From contig JAHLKH010000026.1 in assembly GCA_025526915.1 (NCBI GenBank), positions 1 through 64,000 on the forward strand: DNA of 64,000 bases. The letters run 5' to 3'. Shown here piece by piece: positions 24,473-34,747 of this stretch. Source of the stretch: Entophlyctis helioformis. Taxonomy: Eukaryota > Chytridiomycota > Chytridiomycetes > Chytridiales > Chytriomycetaceae. Numbering within the stretch: position 1 is the first letter of the stretch; each line of letters starts with the position of its first letter. A program made the position numbers and the translations under genes. The notes beneath the pieces were generated by a model. It was not told the DNA's origin. It did not search any database and saw only the letters and a program-made list of their open reading frames with translations.

Positions 24473-26187
24473 TCAGACGACACAATCCATGGTTGCCGAA
24501 CGGCGGCGTGTCGAACGGCGAGTGGTGGTGTTCGTCGGATTCGCAGACACGTCAAAGAACGCCTGCTCCCACAGCTCGGCGGCTTCCTTGTCTCCCGAGA
24601 CGAAAAAGTCGCTTGGCTGGCCAGCAAGAGACGCGGCTTGGGTCGCAAGGACTACGAGCAGGTGCAGCACGTCAGCAATGATAGCCAATCACGACAGAGC
24701 ATGCCAGGAACACTCACGCATAATCGACGTAAGCTTGGCAGCGCCAATGCTTGGTGCCATGTCAATCTTGAGAGCGAGCAAGTCGCGCTTGGCCGTGAGC
24801 TTGTCGATATCCACGGCCGAGTCAGCAGCAGTGCATGTCGACACGACGTATTCAACGGCCGACGGGGCGAGCTGGCTGATCATGGCGACATCGGCCAGAT
24901 AGAGGCGGCCCGACTTGGCCAGGAACGAGTCTGCTCCAAACATGATGTCGAGCGCATGCTTGCTGGCAGCAGCCTCCATCAGAACAATAGCGGTTGTGGA
25001 TGAACGGATCTCGGACGTCGCGTGCTCGCGGCAGTTTGCAATAACGTCTGCCTTGGCCATCGGAAGGTCGCCCGCAGAGCGAGTTCTTCTGCGAGGACGG
25101 GATGGAGCAATGGCGGTGGCAAAATCGGTGCGAGGTTCGATTGTGACATGAGTTGGGACGATCTGGTCGATGAATGTGTCAGTATGCAAACACCTTTTGA
25201 CGATCATGCTCAATGATGCCACTCACCTCATCTGAGATTGAAGCTTGTGTTGAACAGCCGCCGCCTCGTGCAGCAGACCCGGTCGCGAGGAACATCGCAA
25301 ACATCTTGCGAGTCTCCACCTCGTCGGGATCGGCCTCTTGCTGCGGTGTGGTAGGAGGGATATCGTGTGTTGAACAGCCGCGGCCTCGTGCAGCAGATTC
25401 ATCCGCGATCATGTTGGACAGCGTAACTTGGGTCGAGTGGATGGCATAATTGGTAGTCTTGTGCATCAAAACAGTCAGCTTGACATCCTGCTTCTGCCAT
25501 ATGACAAGTATCGCACCGCCTACCTCTGCTGCAGTGGCAGCCGTCTCGTACGAGCCAATTGAGCATGCGGCAGGTTCAGAGCTGATAAACGTTTCGGCCA
25601 TGGCGTGAGATGCCTGCTCGCAAACAGCGTTCTGTGGCCAACATTCTCAATTGTCAACAGAAGGAACGCGTCCCAAAGTTATCAAAACAGGCGGCGTTTG
25701 TCGCCCACTCACGCTGAGCGGAGCAATAGGCTCCTCGCGACACGCGCGCTCATCACCGTTGATTGCCCAGGATTTTCGGTGGCGCGCCGTCTTGATGGTG
25801 AGCGATGGCTCGACGATAACGCCAACGTCCTTGGCGGGGAGTGGAGGGAGGTCCGTGGACGATGAAAACTTGCGTCGAGCAGTGGCGACTGGCGAGAAAG
25901 GAGGAGAGCGGACGCGATTAGTATCAGTGGTGGCTGTGAAAGCAAGCACACTGGATACTGCGCGATGGAAACTTGTCGCGGGAGAGGGCGAAGGTTGGAG
26001 GGCGACAAGCACAGGAGGGCGACAAGCGCAGGAGGGCGGAGGGTGGAATGAAGAGGCGAATAACAGCAGGCATCGAGAACGCACACACACCTTGATGCTT
26101 GTTGAGTTCTGCAACAGCAGCCTGCTTGCGAGCTCTGCGGTCTGCCTTGCCTTCAGCACGGAGAGCGTTACGCTTTTCTTTGGTCAT
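24473..26187 (-). CDS. Unrecognised five-exon gene, copy A
   Basis: Exons 26187-26091, 25888-25713, 25631-25227, 25162-24718 and 24651-24473 sum to 1,302 nt (433 residues), with GT-AG junctions in phase. The start ATG at 26187 gives a very basic N-terminus (MTKEKRNALRAEGKADRRAR). The middle contains VGGAILVIWQKQDVKLTVLM. The short near-identical peptides ESAARGRGCSTH and GSAARGGGCSTQ come next. Then a predicted helical region: MAKADVIANCREHATSEIRS, ALDIMFGADSFLAKSGRLYL and LAPSAVEYVVSTCTAADSAV. The end is EAAELWEQAFFDVSANP and an Arg/Thr-rich tail. No known family is recognised. Support for coding: copy B keeps the same exon structure. The indels in exon 4 between the copies total three bases, while the one in the adjacent intron is a single base. 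Confidence 0.7.
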
Positions 26188-26249
26188 TCTGGTTTCTTTG
26201 CAGCGTAAAGTCGATTCGTTTGTTTGTTGGCTCGAGTGGCGAAGCGCGA

Positions 26250-26657
26250 TTATTGACCGATTCTGTCTGTTTCAGAGATCTGGAGAACGATCAGAAGAAC
26301 GAATTCCACAACGATGGCCAGCAAGGCAATGCCTGCTCGGCCAATGCCATGAACACGCCGGCTGATAGGACGAGCAGGTTGATTCACGGTCATCACCACC
26401 ATCACTGCCTTCTCGGCAATGGCGGCTGTCACGGCCATCACGGCCATCACAGCGGCCAGTTGATGGCGAGCCGTCATTGCCGGCAAGAAACACAAATGAT
26501 TCAGAGGGGACATGTTCGCAGACACGGCAATGCGGCCGACTGTCGCTCTGAGGACTGCGGCTGCATCAATAATGCCGTTCCAGAAAACGATGGTGTGATC
26601 GAATGCAGTGCCGATACAGTGCAGCAGTCGAGAAAGCGGCTTGCCAACCAGACACAT
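26250..26657 (-). CDS. Possible small membrane protein, copy A
   Basis: From ATG 26657 the frame encodes about 135 residues with hydrophobic stretches: AVMAVMAVTAAIAEKAVMVV and IGRAGIALLAIVVEFVLLIV near the C-terminus. Homology is not recognised. It lies just upstream of the five-exon gene on the same strand. In copy B the same frame is broken by two single-base deletions, which weakens the case for a real gene. It could instead be 5' flank of the five-exon gene. Confidence 0.25.
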   Translation of the reverse strand: MCLVGKPLSRLLHCIGTAFDHTIVFWNGIIDAAAVLRATVGRIAVSANMSPLNHLCFLPAMTARHQLAAVMAVMAVTAAIAEKAVMVVMTVNQPARPISRRVHGIGRAGIALLAIVVEFVLLIVLQISETDRIGQ

Positions 26658-26993
26658 TGGAATCGATGGCAGTCTGAGGCTGAGGCTGTGACTGAGCTCA
26701 GATCGGCGTCGCTGTGCCGCTGGCAATTGTCACAGAGTTCATGACGTCTTTCGCTGGCATTGCAAGCCACGTTTGACTTGCCATGCTCCGACCGATTCTC
26801 CATCCAACGCCAGCCACGGCGGCAGCGGCATCCGTGCCGTTCTCAACAATTCCGCATCCCAATGTGTCTCATCATCCATGGCGATCCACCAAGCTGATCG
26901 ACCAAAGAGGGTCGGCCACGGCTAATGGCATACTGGAAATGCGACTCTGTGCTGGCTCTGGATGCTCCCTGGACCCCCTGGACTCATTGAGGA

Positions 26994-27236
26994 CACAGGC
27001 TGGCTGTCAAAACTGTTCAATCGTTAAGTGAAAGTCATCATCAATGTAAAACCTCTGGATCATCCAGACCAGACGCCACTACTGTGCAACATCGAGGGCC
27101 AAAGGTTTGCAACCGGGGGCAAGTGCGAGCGAATAGCGAGCATTGAATGTCTGGTGAAGGACGCGAAGGCCACAATGCAAAGCCACAGATCCCAGTCACG
27201 TGATCTTGGCCGCAGAACACAACGAGAAGCGTTGAC
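26994..27236. other. Unique spacer between the two duplicated copies
   Basis: About 243 bp are not shared with copy A or B as far as I can see. A 73-codon open frame (27028-27249) crosses the border into copy B but shows no recognisable motif and I do not call it a gene. Confidence 0.6.
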
Positions 27237-27666
27237 AATCGGAGGATAACGGCATGGTCGAGCAGTGTGACAGAGATTGGATCGAGTGGCCAGGCAGCAT
27301 GTGGGTGCCAAAATGATTTGACTCGAGCAATGCTGGACCGGCTGGCAAGTCCACCGACAACGCGTACGGTGGTGATGGTGTCGCTCGCATCATCTGCGGC
27401 GCGTCGCGCGTTGGTGTCTCTGTCGTTGTCCTGATCAGTGCTGGCATTGCCACGCCATCGGTAAAACAACCACATCGTGACAAAGCCCGTCCACAACCAA
27501 TCCAAGCTCTTGTGTCAATGAACCTGCTTCCATGAGACACAGCCAGCATGTGTGCATTGTCTTGAGTAGGGGACATGATCGTGTATTGGGTTACAAAGCT
27601 GAGACAATACAAGGCGAGGTTGAACAACGGTTTACAGCGAGACAAAGTGGAGCCGTGTTGGTAGGT

Positions 27667-29379
27667 TCAGATGGCACAATCCATGGTTGCCGAACGGCGG
27701 CGTGTCGAACGGCGAGTGGTGGTGTTCGTCGGATTCGCAGACACGTCAAAGAACGCCTGCTCCCACAGCTCGGCGGCTTCCTTGTCTCCCGAGACGAAAA
27801 AGTCGCTTGGCTGGCCAGCAAGAGACGCGGCTTGGGTCGCAAGGACTACGAGCAGGTGCAGCACGTCAGCAATGATAGCCAATCACGACAGAGCATGCCA
27901 GGAACACTCACGCATAATCGACGTAAGCTTGGCAGCGCCAATGCTTGGTGCCATGTCAATCTTGAGAGCGAGCAAGTCGCGCTTGGCCGTGAGCTTGTCG
28001 ATATCCACGGCCGAGTCAGCAGCAGTGCATGTCGACACGACGTATTCAACGGCCGACGGGGCGAGCTGGCTGATCATGGCGACATCGGCCAGATAGAGGC
28101 GGCCCGACTTGGCCAGGAACGAGTCTGCTCCAAACATGATGTCGAGCGCATGCTTGCTGGCAGCAGCCTCCATCAGAACAATAGCGGTTGTGGATGAACG
28201 GATCTCGGACGTCGCGTGCTCGCGGCAGTTTGCAATAACGTCTGCCTTGGCCATCGGAAGGTCGCCCGCAGAGCGAGTTTCTTCTGGGACGCGATGGCGC
28301 AATGGCGGTGGTAAAGTCGGTCCGAGGTTGATTGTGGCATGAGTTGGGACAATCTGGTCGATGAATGTGTCAGTATGCAAACACCTTACTGACGATCATG
28401 CTCAATGATGCCACTCACCTCATCTGAGATTGAAGCTTGTGTTGAACAGCCGCCGCCTCGTGCTGCAGACCCAGTCGCGAGGAACATCGCAAACATCTTG
28501 CGAGTCTCCACCTCGTCGGGATCGGCCTCTTGCTGCGGTGTGGTAGGAGGGATATCGTGTGTTGAACAGCCGCGGCCTCGTGCAGCAGATTCATCCGCGA
28601 TCATGTTGGACAGCGTAACTTGGGTCGAGTGGATGGCATAATTGGTAGTCTTGTGCATCAAAACCGTCAGCTTGACATCCTGCTTCTGCCATATGACAAG
28701 TATCGCACCGCCTACCTCTGCTGCAGTGGCAGCCGTCTCGTACGAGCCAATTGAGCATGCGGCAGGTTCAGAGCTGATAAACGTTTCGGCCATGTCGTGA
28801 GATGCCTGCTCGCAAACAGCGTTCTGTGGCCAACATTCTCAATTGTCAGCAGAAGGAACGCGTCCCAAAGTTATCAAAACAGGCGGCGTTTGTCGCCCAC
28901 TCACGCTGAGCGGAGCAATAGGCTCCTCGCGACACGCGCGCTCATCACCGTTGATGGCCCAGGATTTTCGGTGGCGCGCCGTCTTGATGGTGAGCGATGG
29001 CTCGACGATAACGCCAACGTCCTTGGCGGGGAGTGGAGGGAGGTCCGTGGACGATGAAAACTTGCGTCGAGCAGTGGCGACTGGCGAGAAAGGAGGAGAG
29101 CGGACGCGATTAGTATCAGTGGTGGCTGTGAAAGCAAGTACACTGGATACTGCGCGATGGAAACTTGTCGCGGGAGAGGGCGAAGGTTGGAGGGCGACAA
29201 GCACAGGAGGGCGACAAGCGCAGGAGGGCGGAGGGTGGAATGAAGAGGCGAATAACAGCAGGCATCGAGAACGCACACACACCTTGATGCTTGTTGAGTT
29301 CTGCAACAGCAGCCTGCTTGCGAGCTCTGCGGTCTGCCTTGCCTTCAGCACGGAGAGCGTTACGCTTTTCTTTGGTCAT
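27667..29379 (-). CDS. Unrecognised five-exon gene, copy B
   Basis: Paralogue of the gene at 24473-26187. Exons by correspondence: 29379-29283, 29080-28905, 28823-28419, 28353-27912 and 27845-27667. All splice sites seen in copy A are conserved. The protein differs mainly at the start of exon 4, where copy B reads ATINLGPTLPPPLRHRVPEE against copy A's VTIEPRTDFATAIAPSRPRR. Offsetting small indels shift a local stretch of about 20 codons and then restore the frame. Exons 2, 3 and 5 are almost identical. The open frame is kept throughout, so both copies may be functional. No family is recognised. Confidence 0.7.
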
Positions 29380-29448
29380 TCTGGTTTCTTTGCAGCGTAA
29401 AGTCGATTCGTTTGTTTGTATGGCTTGAGTGGCGAAGCGCGATTATTG

Positions 29449-29850
29449 ACCGATTCTGTCTGTTTCAGAGATCTGGAGAACGATCAGAAGAACGAATTCC
29501 ACAGCGATGGCCAGCAAGGCAATGCCTGCTCGGCCAATGCCAGAACACGCCGGCTGAGAGGACGAGCAGGTTGATTCACGGTCATCACCACCATCACTGC
29601 CTTCTCGGCAATGCGGCTGTCACGGCTGTCACGGCCATCACGGCGGCCAGTTGATGGCGAGCCGTCATTGCCGGCAAGAAACACAAATGATTCAGAGGGG
29701 ACATGTTCGCAGACACGGCAATGCGGCCGAATGTCGCTCTGATGACTGCGGCTGCATCAATAATGCCGTTCCAGAAAACGATGGTGTGATCGAATGCAGT
29801 GCCGATACAGTGCAGCAGTCGAGAAAACGGCTTGCCAACCAGACACATTG
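29449..29850 (-). pseudogene. Broken copy of the small hydrophobic frame (copy B)
   Basis: Homologous to 26250-26657. Relative to copy A it lacks one base near 29541 (CCAGAACAC against CCATGAACAC) and one near 29612 (AATGCGG against AATGGCGG), which splits the hydrophobic frame. If copy A's frame is real, this is a relic. If neither is a gene, the region is simply non-coding. Confidence 0.3.
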
Positions 29851-30303
29851 GAATCGATGGCAGGCAGAGGCTGTGGCTGTGGCTGAGCTCAGATCGGCGT
29901 CGCTGTGCGATTGGCAATTGTCACAGAGCTCCTGGCGTCTTTCGCTGGCATTGCAATTCATGCTCGCCTTGCCATACCCCACCGATTCTCCATCCAGCGC
30001 CAGCCACGGCGGCAGCGGCATCCGTGGCGTTCTCAACAATTCCGCATCCCAATGTGTCTCATCATCCATGGCGATCCACCAAGCTGATCGACCAAAGAGG
30101 GTCGGCCACGGCTAATGGCATACTGGAAATGCCACTCTGTGCTGGCTCTGGAATGCTCCCTGGACTCATTGAGCTCTTTGGGCTCTTTGGCTCTTTGGGC
30201 TCTTTGGACTCGCCGGACGCTCATGCAACTGCCTCCATAACTGCGCGTCTGCCTGGCTCTGAAATGCGTGGCGATTTCGCGTCGACTGTTGCCAGCAAGT
30301 CTC

Positions 30304-31560
30304 ATGGCAGCACGAGCAGCCCACGACGCTCAGATGGACACGATAACCGAAGCAGTCGCAGAGCTTGCCCTTGGCAAACCACTGCCGCCTGGATGCAGTC
30401 GCTGGGACAAGACCCCGCTGGAGCTCCGCCTGCACATTGTCAAGCTCGCCGGCCCGCTCACCTGCTTTCTGTGTGGTGTCTATGGCGACAAGACACAGCT
30501 GAGCAAGGATGTGTGCCAGGCCATCTGGACCAATGCCATCAGGATGCGCTGGCAGGGCGACCTGCAGGAACTGCCGGACGTCGACTTTGACGCTGGCCGG
30601 CCCAGCGGTAAGAGTGCAGGCGTCGACATGGGGCTCGTCAAGACCCGTGCGATGTACCACCGCCTGTGTTCCCGCTTTCCCGCGCTGGCCGACAAGGACA
30701 TGGACTACAGGCTGGACCTGAGCATCAACTCGTACAACGTGCTCGAAACCAGCATCAGCAACTCGGACTCGCGACGGCTGCGCAACATCCCAATGCACAA
30801 CGGATGGCTCGACCTCGTCGACTACTCGTGTCCCCTCGCGCTTGGATGGAGCTGCATTCTCTTTGGCCACGCGCATCTGCTGCGCTACCTTGTTCTGCGG
30901 TTCGGGGTCATTGTGAATCAGTTTGACCGCTACGGCAACGAGCGGGCCATGGACCTCGCGGCAGGCGGCGGCCATGTCGAGATCCTGCAGATGCTGTACA
31001 AGGCAGGCAGCCGCTCTGGATCCATGAAGTCGATCGAGCTGGCTGCTGCCAACGGCCATCTCGACGTTGTCCAGTGGCTGGACCAGTACATATCCAAAGA
31101 GCGCACGACGCGCGCCATCAACCTGGCTGCCGAGAACGGTCATTTGCATGTCGTCCAATGGCTGCACAAGGCTCAGTACACGGGATGCACAACGGACGCC
31201 ATGGACTGGGCCGCACAGGCCGGCCACTTGGCGGCTGTGGTGTGGCTCCACGAAAACCGATCAGAGGGATGCACCAAGCGGGCCATGGACAAGGCGGCGC
31301 AAAATGGCCACCTCGATGTCGTCAAGTTCCTGCATGAGAATCGAACGGAAGGCTGCTCCACCTACGCGATGGACAGTGCTGCGGCAAGTGGACACCTGCA
31401 CATTGTCAAGTGGCTGGCTGCCAACCGTGACGAAGGCTGCTCCGAGTCCGCCATCAAGCAAGCAGCGTGGCGCGGCGACATGCTGCTGGTCTCCATTCTC
31501 TGCAGCACCATCAAAGACCCTGTTGTCCGCCAGCTTGTCATGGATCGTGCATTTCTTTAG
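30304..31560 (+). CDS. Ankyrin-repeat protein
   Basis: Intronless frame of 418 codons from ATG 30304 to TAG 31560. The N-terminal 220 residues carry an F-box-like helix pattern (KTPLELRLHIVKLAGPLTCF) and a region without known motifs. From about residue 215, seven or more ankyrin repeats follow, each about 30 residues: ERAMDLAAGGGHVEILQMLY, SIELAAANGHLDVVQWLDQY, AINLAAENGHLHVVQWLHKA, AMDWAAQAGHLAAVVWLHEN, AMDKAAQNGHLDVVKFLHEN and AMDSAAASGHLHIVKWLAAN. The repeat wording, with EGCT/EGCS turns, is typical of large ankyrin families in zoosporic fungi and other protists. An F-box plus ankyrin layout would imply substrate recognition for an SCF ubiquitin ligase, but the F-box is a weak match. The stop is 14 bp from the first 101-bp direct repeat. 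Confidence 0.85.
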   Translation: MAARAAHDAQMDTITEAVAELALGKPLPPGCSRWDKTPLELRLHIVKLAGPLTCFLCGVYGDKTQLSKDVCQAIWTNAIRMRWQGDLQELPDVDFDAGRPSGKSAGVDMGLVKTRAMYHRLCSRFPALADKDMDYRLDLSINSYNVLETSISNSDSRRLRNIPMHNGWLDLVDYSCPLALGWSCILFGHAHLLRYLVLRFGVIVNQFDRYGNERAMDLAAGGGHVEILQMLYKAGSRSGSMKSIELAAANGHLDVVQWLDQYISKERTTRAINLAAENGHLHVVQWLHKAQYTGCTTDAMDWAAQAGHLAAVVWLHENRSEGCTKRAMDKAAQNGHLDVVKFLHENRTEGCSTYAMDSAAASGHLHIVKWLAANRDEGCSESAIKQAAWRGDMLLVSILCSTIKDPVVRQLVMDRAFL

Positions 31561-31574
31561 GTGATGCCAAAGTT

Positions 31575-31676
31575 CATTCCAAGAAGATTCCCAGTCCCCA
31601 AGACACTAGATGCCATACCCTTTCGAGCTTTAGGCCGTGCGTAGATCCCTCAGTTATGTCATCCCCCTGGTCCGAC
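31575..31676. repeat. 101-bp direct repeat, left copy
   Basis: About 93-95% identical to 35843-35943, in the same orientation and 4.27 kb away. On the minus strand both encode the same C-terminal-looking peptide, SDQGDDITEGSTHGLKLERV followed by WHLVS. The repeat is therefore probably the 3' end of a repeated gene rather than a mobile-element terminus. Confidence 0.9.
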
Positions 31677-33983
31677 GTGACCACAGTGTTAGGAGTGGTC
31701 GTGGTGGTTATTGATATTGTTGTTTGATTGCCCGTGAAGCCCGTGGCGCTGTTGAGTATCAGCGGGACGACCTCTGGCGGGCCAAACATCAGACGCAGGC
31801 CGTCATGGTACTCGAATGAGACGGAGGCGATGTCGGTCTGATGGCAAGGATGATGGCAGGGATTGTGGCAGGGATCGTGAGACGCACTCGGCGTGGTCAT
31901 GCCAGTGCCTGTTTATTGGACTTTCACAATGCATCACAGTCCAGCAGTCACTCGAAGCGGGCAAAGACGACAACGTCCGACTGTTGCTCCTTGGTGCTCA
32001 ACGATGGAGTGCAGACCACAATCCAGCCAAACGAGCCCAGACGGAGCACCACCAAGCCGACAAGCAGACGTGTCCTGCGCATCCAGTCGGAATAGTCCGT
32101 TGAATGGTTAAACGATTCGCGTGGAAGGGCCCACTCTGCCGCACCAGCATAGTCGTTCTGGCCGCAGCCAGTGTGTGTGACCTCTCATCGTGCCGACAAT
32201 GACCGACTGCACGTGCTGCATTTCGTGAATCGTGAGTGCGTTGGGATCGTCATAGTTGGGGGCGATCAGCCGGATCTTGTTGACGTCATTGAGAGCGAGA
32301 CAAAAGTGCGGTGCGCGTCTGACAGGCGGCGCGTTGCCAAAAGCGAACGAGGACAGCTGGGTGGTGCGCTTTGTGGTAATGTCCGCCACGAATCGAAGAC
32401 CGTAGTTGGCAAACCGAGCCAGGAGGGTGACGATCAGGCGTTTGCTGGTCACCGAATCTGTGCCATTGCATGCGAACGGGATGCCTTGCAACTTGTACCA
32501 GGGGACAATATACACTGCACCCATCTTGGTTCGCTGATACTGGAGACCTTTGGGCAACACCGTGTTGATGATCTGCAAGACGACAGGCGAGAGGATCTGC
32601 GACTGAGTCGAGAATAGAAGAATGGAGTCGGCATCATCGATCGCCAGAAGCGCGAGGTTACTCATATCGACGACTGGTTGAGGGAAAGGCGACACCGACT
32701 GCGATGGCCCCCCCATGCCACCAGATCCACTTGGTCCGCCGACTGATTCCTCGTAGCTTGGTAGTGATGATTGGAGCGGTGGACCAGCAGACCGCATCTG
32801 GAAGAACATCGTGTCGGTCTGGTGATGTGTGCTGTCGCTATCGTATCTCCACGGCTCGACACCGTTGCAGGTGACCAGATCGTAACCAGCGGCATGCATC
32901 GCCTCGATAATGTGCTTGACCAGCAGACGAGCATCGACGGCGTCCTTGTTGTTCATCTGCCACGGGTATCCCTTGAGCTTGAACTTGGACATGATTCCGG
33001 TTGCCTTCTGTCTCTGGATGCCTTGTGGCCAGTGCGAGGCGATCGCTCCACGGACAGCCTCGACGACCGGCTTGCCAATGTTGGTGGGTGCGACGACCAG
33101 AATGCTGTCATACGACCACAGCGCGACAGAGACGAACGGCATGGCGTTTGGAACGCGGCGTACAAAGAACAGATCGTCGCACCGCTTGATCGTCTTGCCA
33201 ACCATGGGCGACGCAATGACCCGCCAGCCGGCAGCCGACATGGTCTGCAGGATGGTTGCGACCATCCAGCGGTTGACTGTTGCAGACTCGGACGAGGTGG
33301 CTATCCAGGGGAGTCGTTGAGCACAAACTTGTGCGAGACGAGGCCGTCGGTCAGGGTCGAGAGGAAGGCGCCTGAGCAGGGTCCTTCTCGTGGAGGCTTC
33401 GCTCGCTGCGGAAGCCACTGGTCCACGAGGCCCTGATGGCTTGACGCAGCAGTGGGACACCTCTGGTGGGCCAAACATCAGACGCACACTGTCGCTGTAC
33501 TCGAACGAGACACAAGCGATGTCGGCGGGCATGCTCGGTTGGTTGGTGCACACTGAGGCAAGTCCAAACAGCTCGTTGGTTCATTGCGCCACAGCCACAG
33601 CCACGTGGCTGGTTGCAGCCACTGAGAGACGGAGTGCCGACCATCGTCCATCCAAGCGGAGCCAGTCTGGCCATGGCCATTCCAACAAACAGGCGTGTCC
33701 TGCGCATCGAGTCGGAGTCGTTGCTTTGCAGGTCAAACGAGCCTGGCAGGAGTGTCCACTCTGGTTCGCCGGCAATCAGCGCCACTGAGCAAGCCTGCCC
33801 AGCAATGTCCTCGAGAACGCCGCCAATGGCAGACTCCGCGTAAAGCATTTCGAGCGCCGTAAGTGCGTTGGGATCGTCCTGGCAAGGCGCGATCAGCCGC
33901 ACCTTGTTGGTGCCGCCAAGAGCGAGCCCAAAGTGCGGTGCGCGTCTGGCTGGCGGTGCGTCGCCAAACAGAAGCGTCGGCAT
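31600..33983 (-). CDS. Protein of tandem ~115-residue repeat units, frameshifted (possible pseudogene)
   Basis: Read from ATG 33983, the strand encodes five to six diverged units. Each unit opens with a hydrophobic strand like SDSVRLMFGPPEV, YDSILVVAPTNIGKP, ADSILLFSTQSQIL or VNKIRLIAPNYDDPN. It continues to a motif like SHKFVLNDSP, SKFKLKGYPW or YKLQGIPF, then an RLLV-type helix (DARLLVKHIIEAMHAAGYDL, SKRLIVTLLARFANYGLRFV, RRTRLLVGLVVLRLGSFGW), and ends near a DTMFF/DDLFF strand. Units 1-2 (33983-33400) and the last two (32330-31750) are closer to each other than to the rest, indicating block duplication. The longest continuous frame is 33553-32108. Frame changes occur near 33310 (SHKFVLNDSP then stop) and 32160. 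No family is recognised, and function is unknown. Confidence 0.5.
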
Positions 33984-34246
33984 GTCGACGGATGTGGGCT
34001 GCTGGCGGGAAGCTGCAAGCTGTGCAGACAGCCGAGCACGGTGGCGCAGACAGCCAAGCGCTGCTGGGCAGTGTGCCACAAGCGTGCAGCAAGGCACAGG
34101 CAGACATGGCTGTCTGGAAACAAAGGCAGCAGGGGGACGGCACCGCACGTGTGTTGTGGACAGTGGCTGTATTCAAAGTGTGGGCATCCAACAGCTGCCA
34201 CCACTGGGCTGTATCTGGCCACAGACAGGCGAGACAGTGGACGCGA

Positions 34247-34747
34247 TCACCACTGGAGCTGCGACTCGATGATGGCGTTGCAGACAGCAGACGCGAACCA
34301 GCTGAACAGGCCAGAGAGAACGGACGGGCGGTCGGCGTGAAGGGATGTCTGAACAGCGGCGATCGACTGGCGGACGTTGGACTGGAACACGGTTGCCATG
34401 GAAGCCAGCTTGGCGGTCACGCGGACAGGGCGACGAGCAGGAGCTTGCTTCCACAGGCGGCGGCGGCTGGCAGGAGTGTACATGAGCTGCATGTCGGTGT
34501 TCATGGTGGCGTTGGCGTTCATGTCGGCGTTCGTGTCGGCGTTCGTGTCGGCGTTCGTGTCGGCGTTCATGTCGGCGTTCGTGTCGGCGTTCGTGTCAGC
34601 ATCAGTGCTGGCGTCGATCTCGGGCAGCTCCATGGTGGGCATGTCAACATCAATGGTGTCGCTGGCTGGCGCATCCATCTCGTTGACTCCAATGTCGTCG
34701 TTCGTGGTCGCGTCGAGCAGCATGTTCAGAGTGGCCATAAAGGTCAT
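34247..34747 (-). CDS. Asp/Asn/Thr-repeat protein segment
   Basis: From ATG 34747 a frame of 166 codons encodes an acidic region (DATTNDDIGVNEMDAPASDT). A 12-bp minisatellite gives DTNADTNADMNAD repeats (34508-34600), and a C-terminal amphipathic stretch reads QSNVRQSIAAVQTSLHADRP SVLSGLFSWF. The start ATG overlaps the stop codon of the upstream frame (ATGA), so this may be a continuation of the gene at 34744-35518 through a sequence error or an unseen splice. Family unknown. Confidence 0.4.
   Translation of the reverse strand: MTFMATLNMLLDATTNDDIGVNEMDAPASDTIDVDMPTMELPEIDASTDADTNADTNADMNADTNADTNADTNADMNANATMNTDMQLMYTPASRRRLWKQAPARRPVRVTAKLASMATVFQSNVRQSIAAVQTSLHADRPSVLSGLFSWFASAVCNAIIESQLQW
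34508..34600. repeat. 12-bp coding minisatellite (GTCGGCGTTCGT)n
   Basis: About seven to eight copies of a 12-bp unit with T/A alternation (TTCGTGTCGGCG / TTCATGTCGGCG). The length is divisible by three, so copy-number change keeps the reading frame of the overlapping minus-strand gene. Confidence 0.9.

Larger units (their letters stand above)
24043..26993. repeat. Tandem duplication, copy A (about 2.95 kb)
   Basis: This segment recurs at 27237-30175 in the same orientation, offset 3,190-3,194 bp, with roughly 95% or better identity by eye. It starts about 40 bp after the NYN stop codon and ends at ATTGAG near 26993. It contains a complete five-exon gene on the minus strand, a short hydrophobic frame (26250-26657) and about 430 bp of apparently non-coding 3' sequence (24043-24472). 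No terminal inverted repeats or target-site duplications were found at its ends, so this looks like segmental duplication rather than transposition. Confidence 0.95.
27237..30175. repeat. Tandem duplication, copy B (about 2.94 kb)
   Basis: Second copy of the segment at 24043-26993. Differences are scattered substitutions and small indels, denser at the outer ends than inside exons 2, 3 and 5. The right end runs into a CTCTTTGGG-type short repeat (30176-30215) before the ankyrin gene. Confidence 0.95.

Noticed and set aside
24338..25003. 221-codon plus-strand frame repeated at 27532-28197
   Set aside because: Lies opposite exons 4-5 of the duplicated minus-strand gene; the indel pattern supports the minus-strand reading.
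24043..30175. Transposable element interpretation of the duplicated segment
   Set aside because: No transposase, reverse transcriptase, terminal inverted repeats or target-site duplication seen.
32771..33436. Plus-strand frame in the repeat-unit array
   Set aside because: Repeat units are recognisable only on the minus strand.
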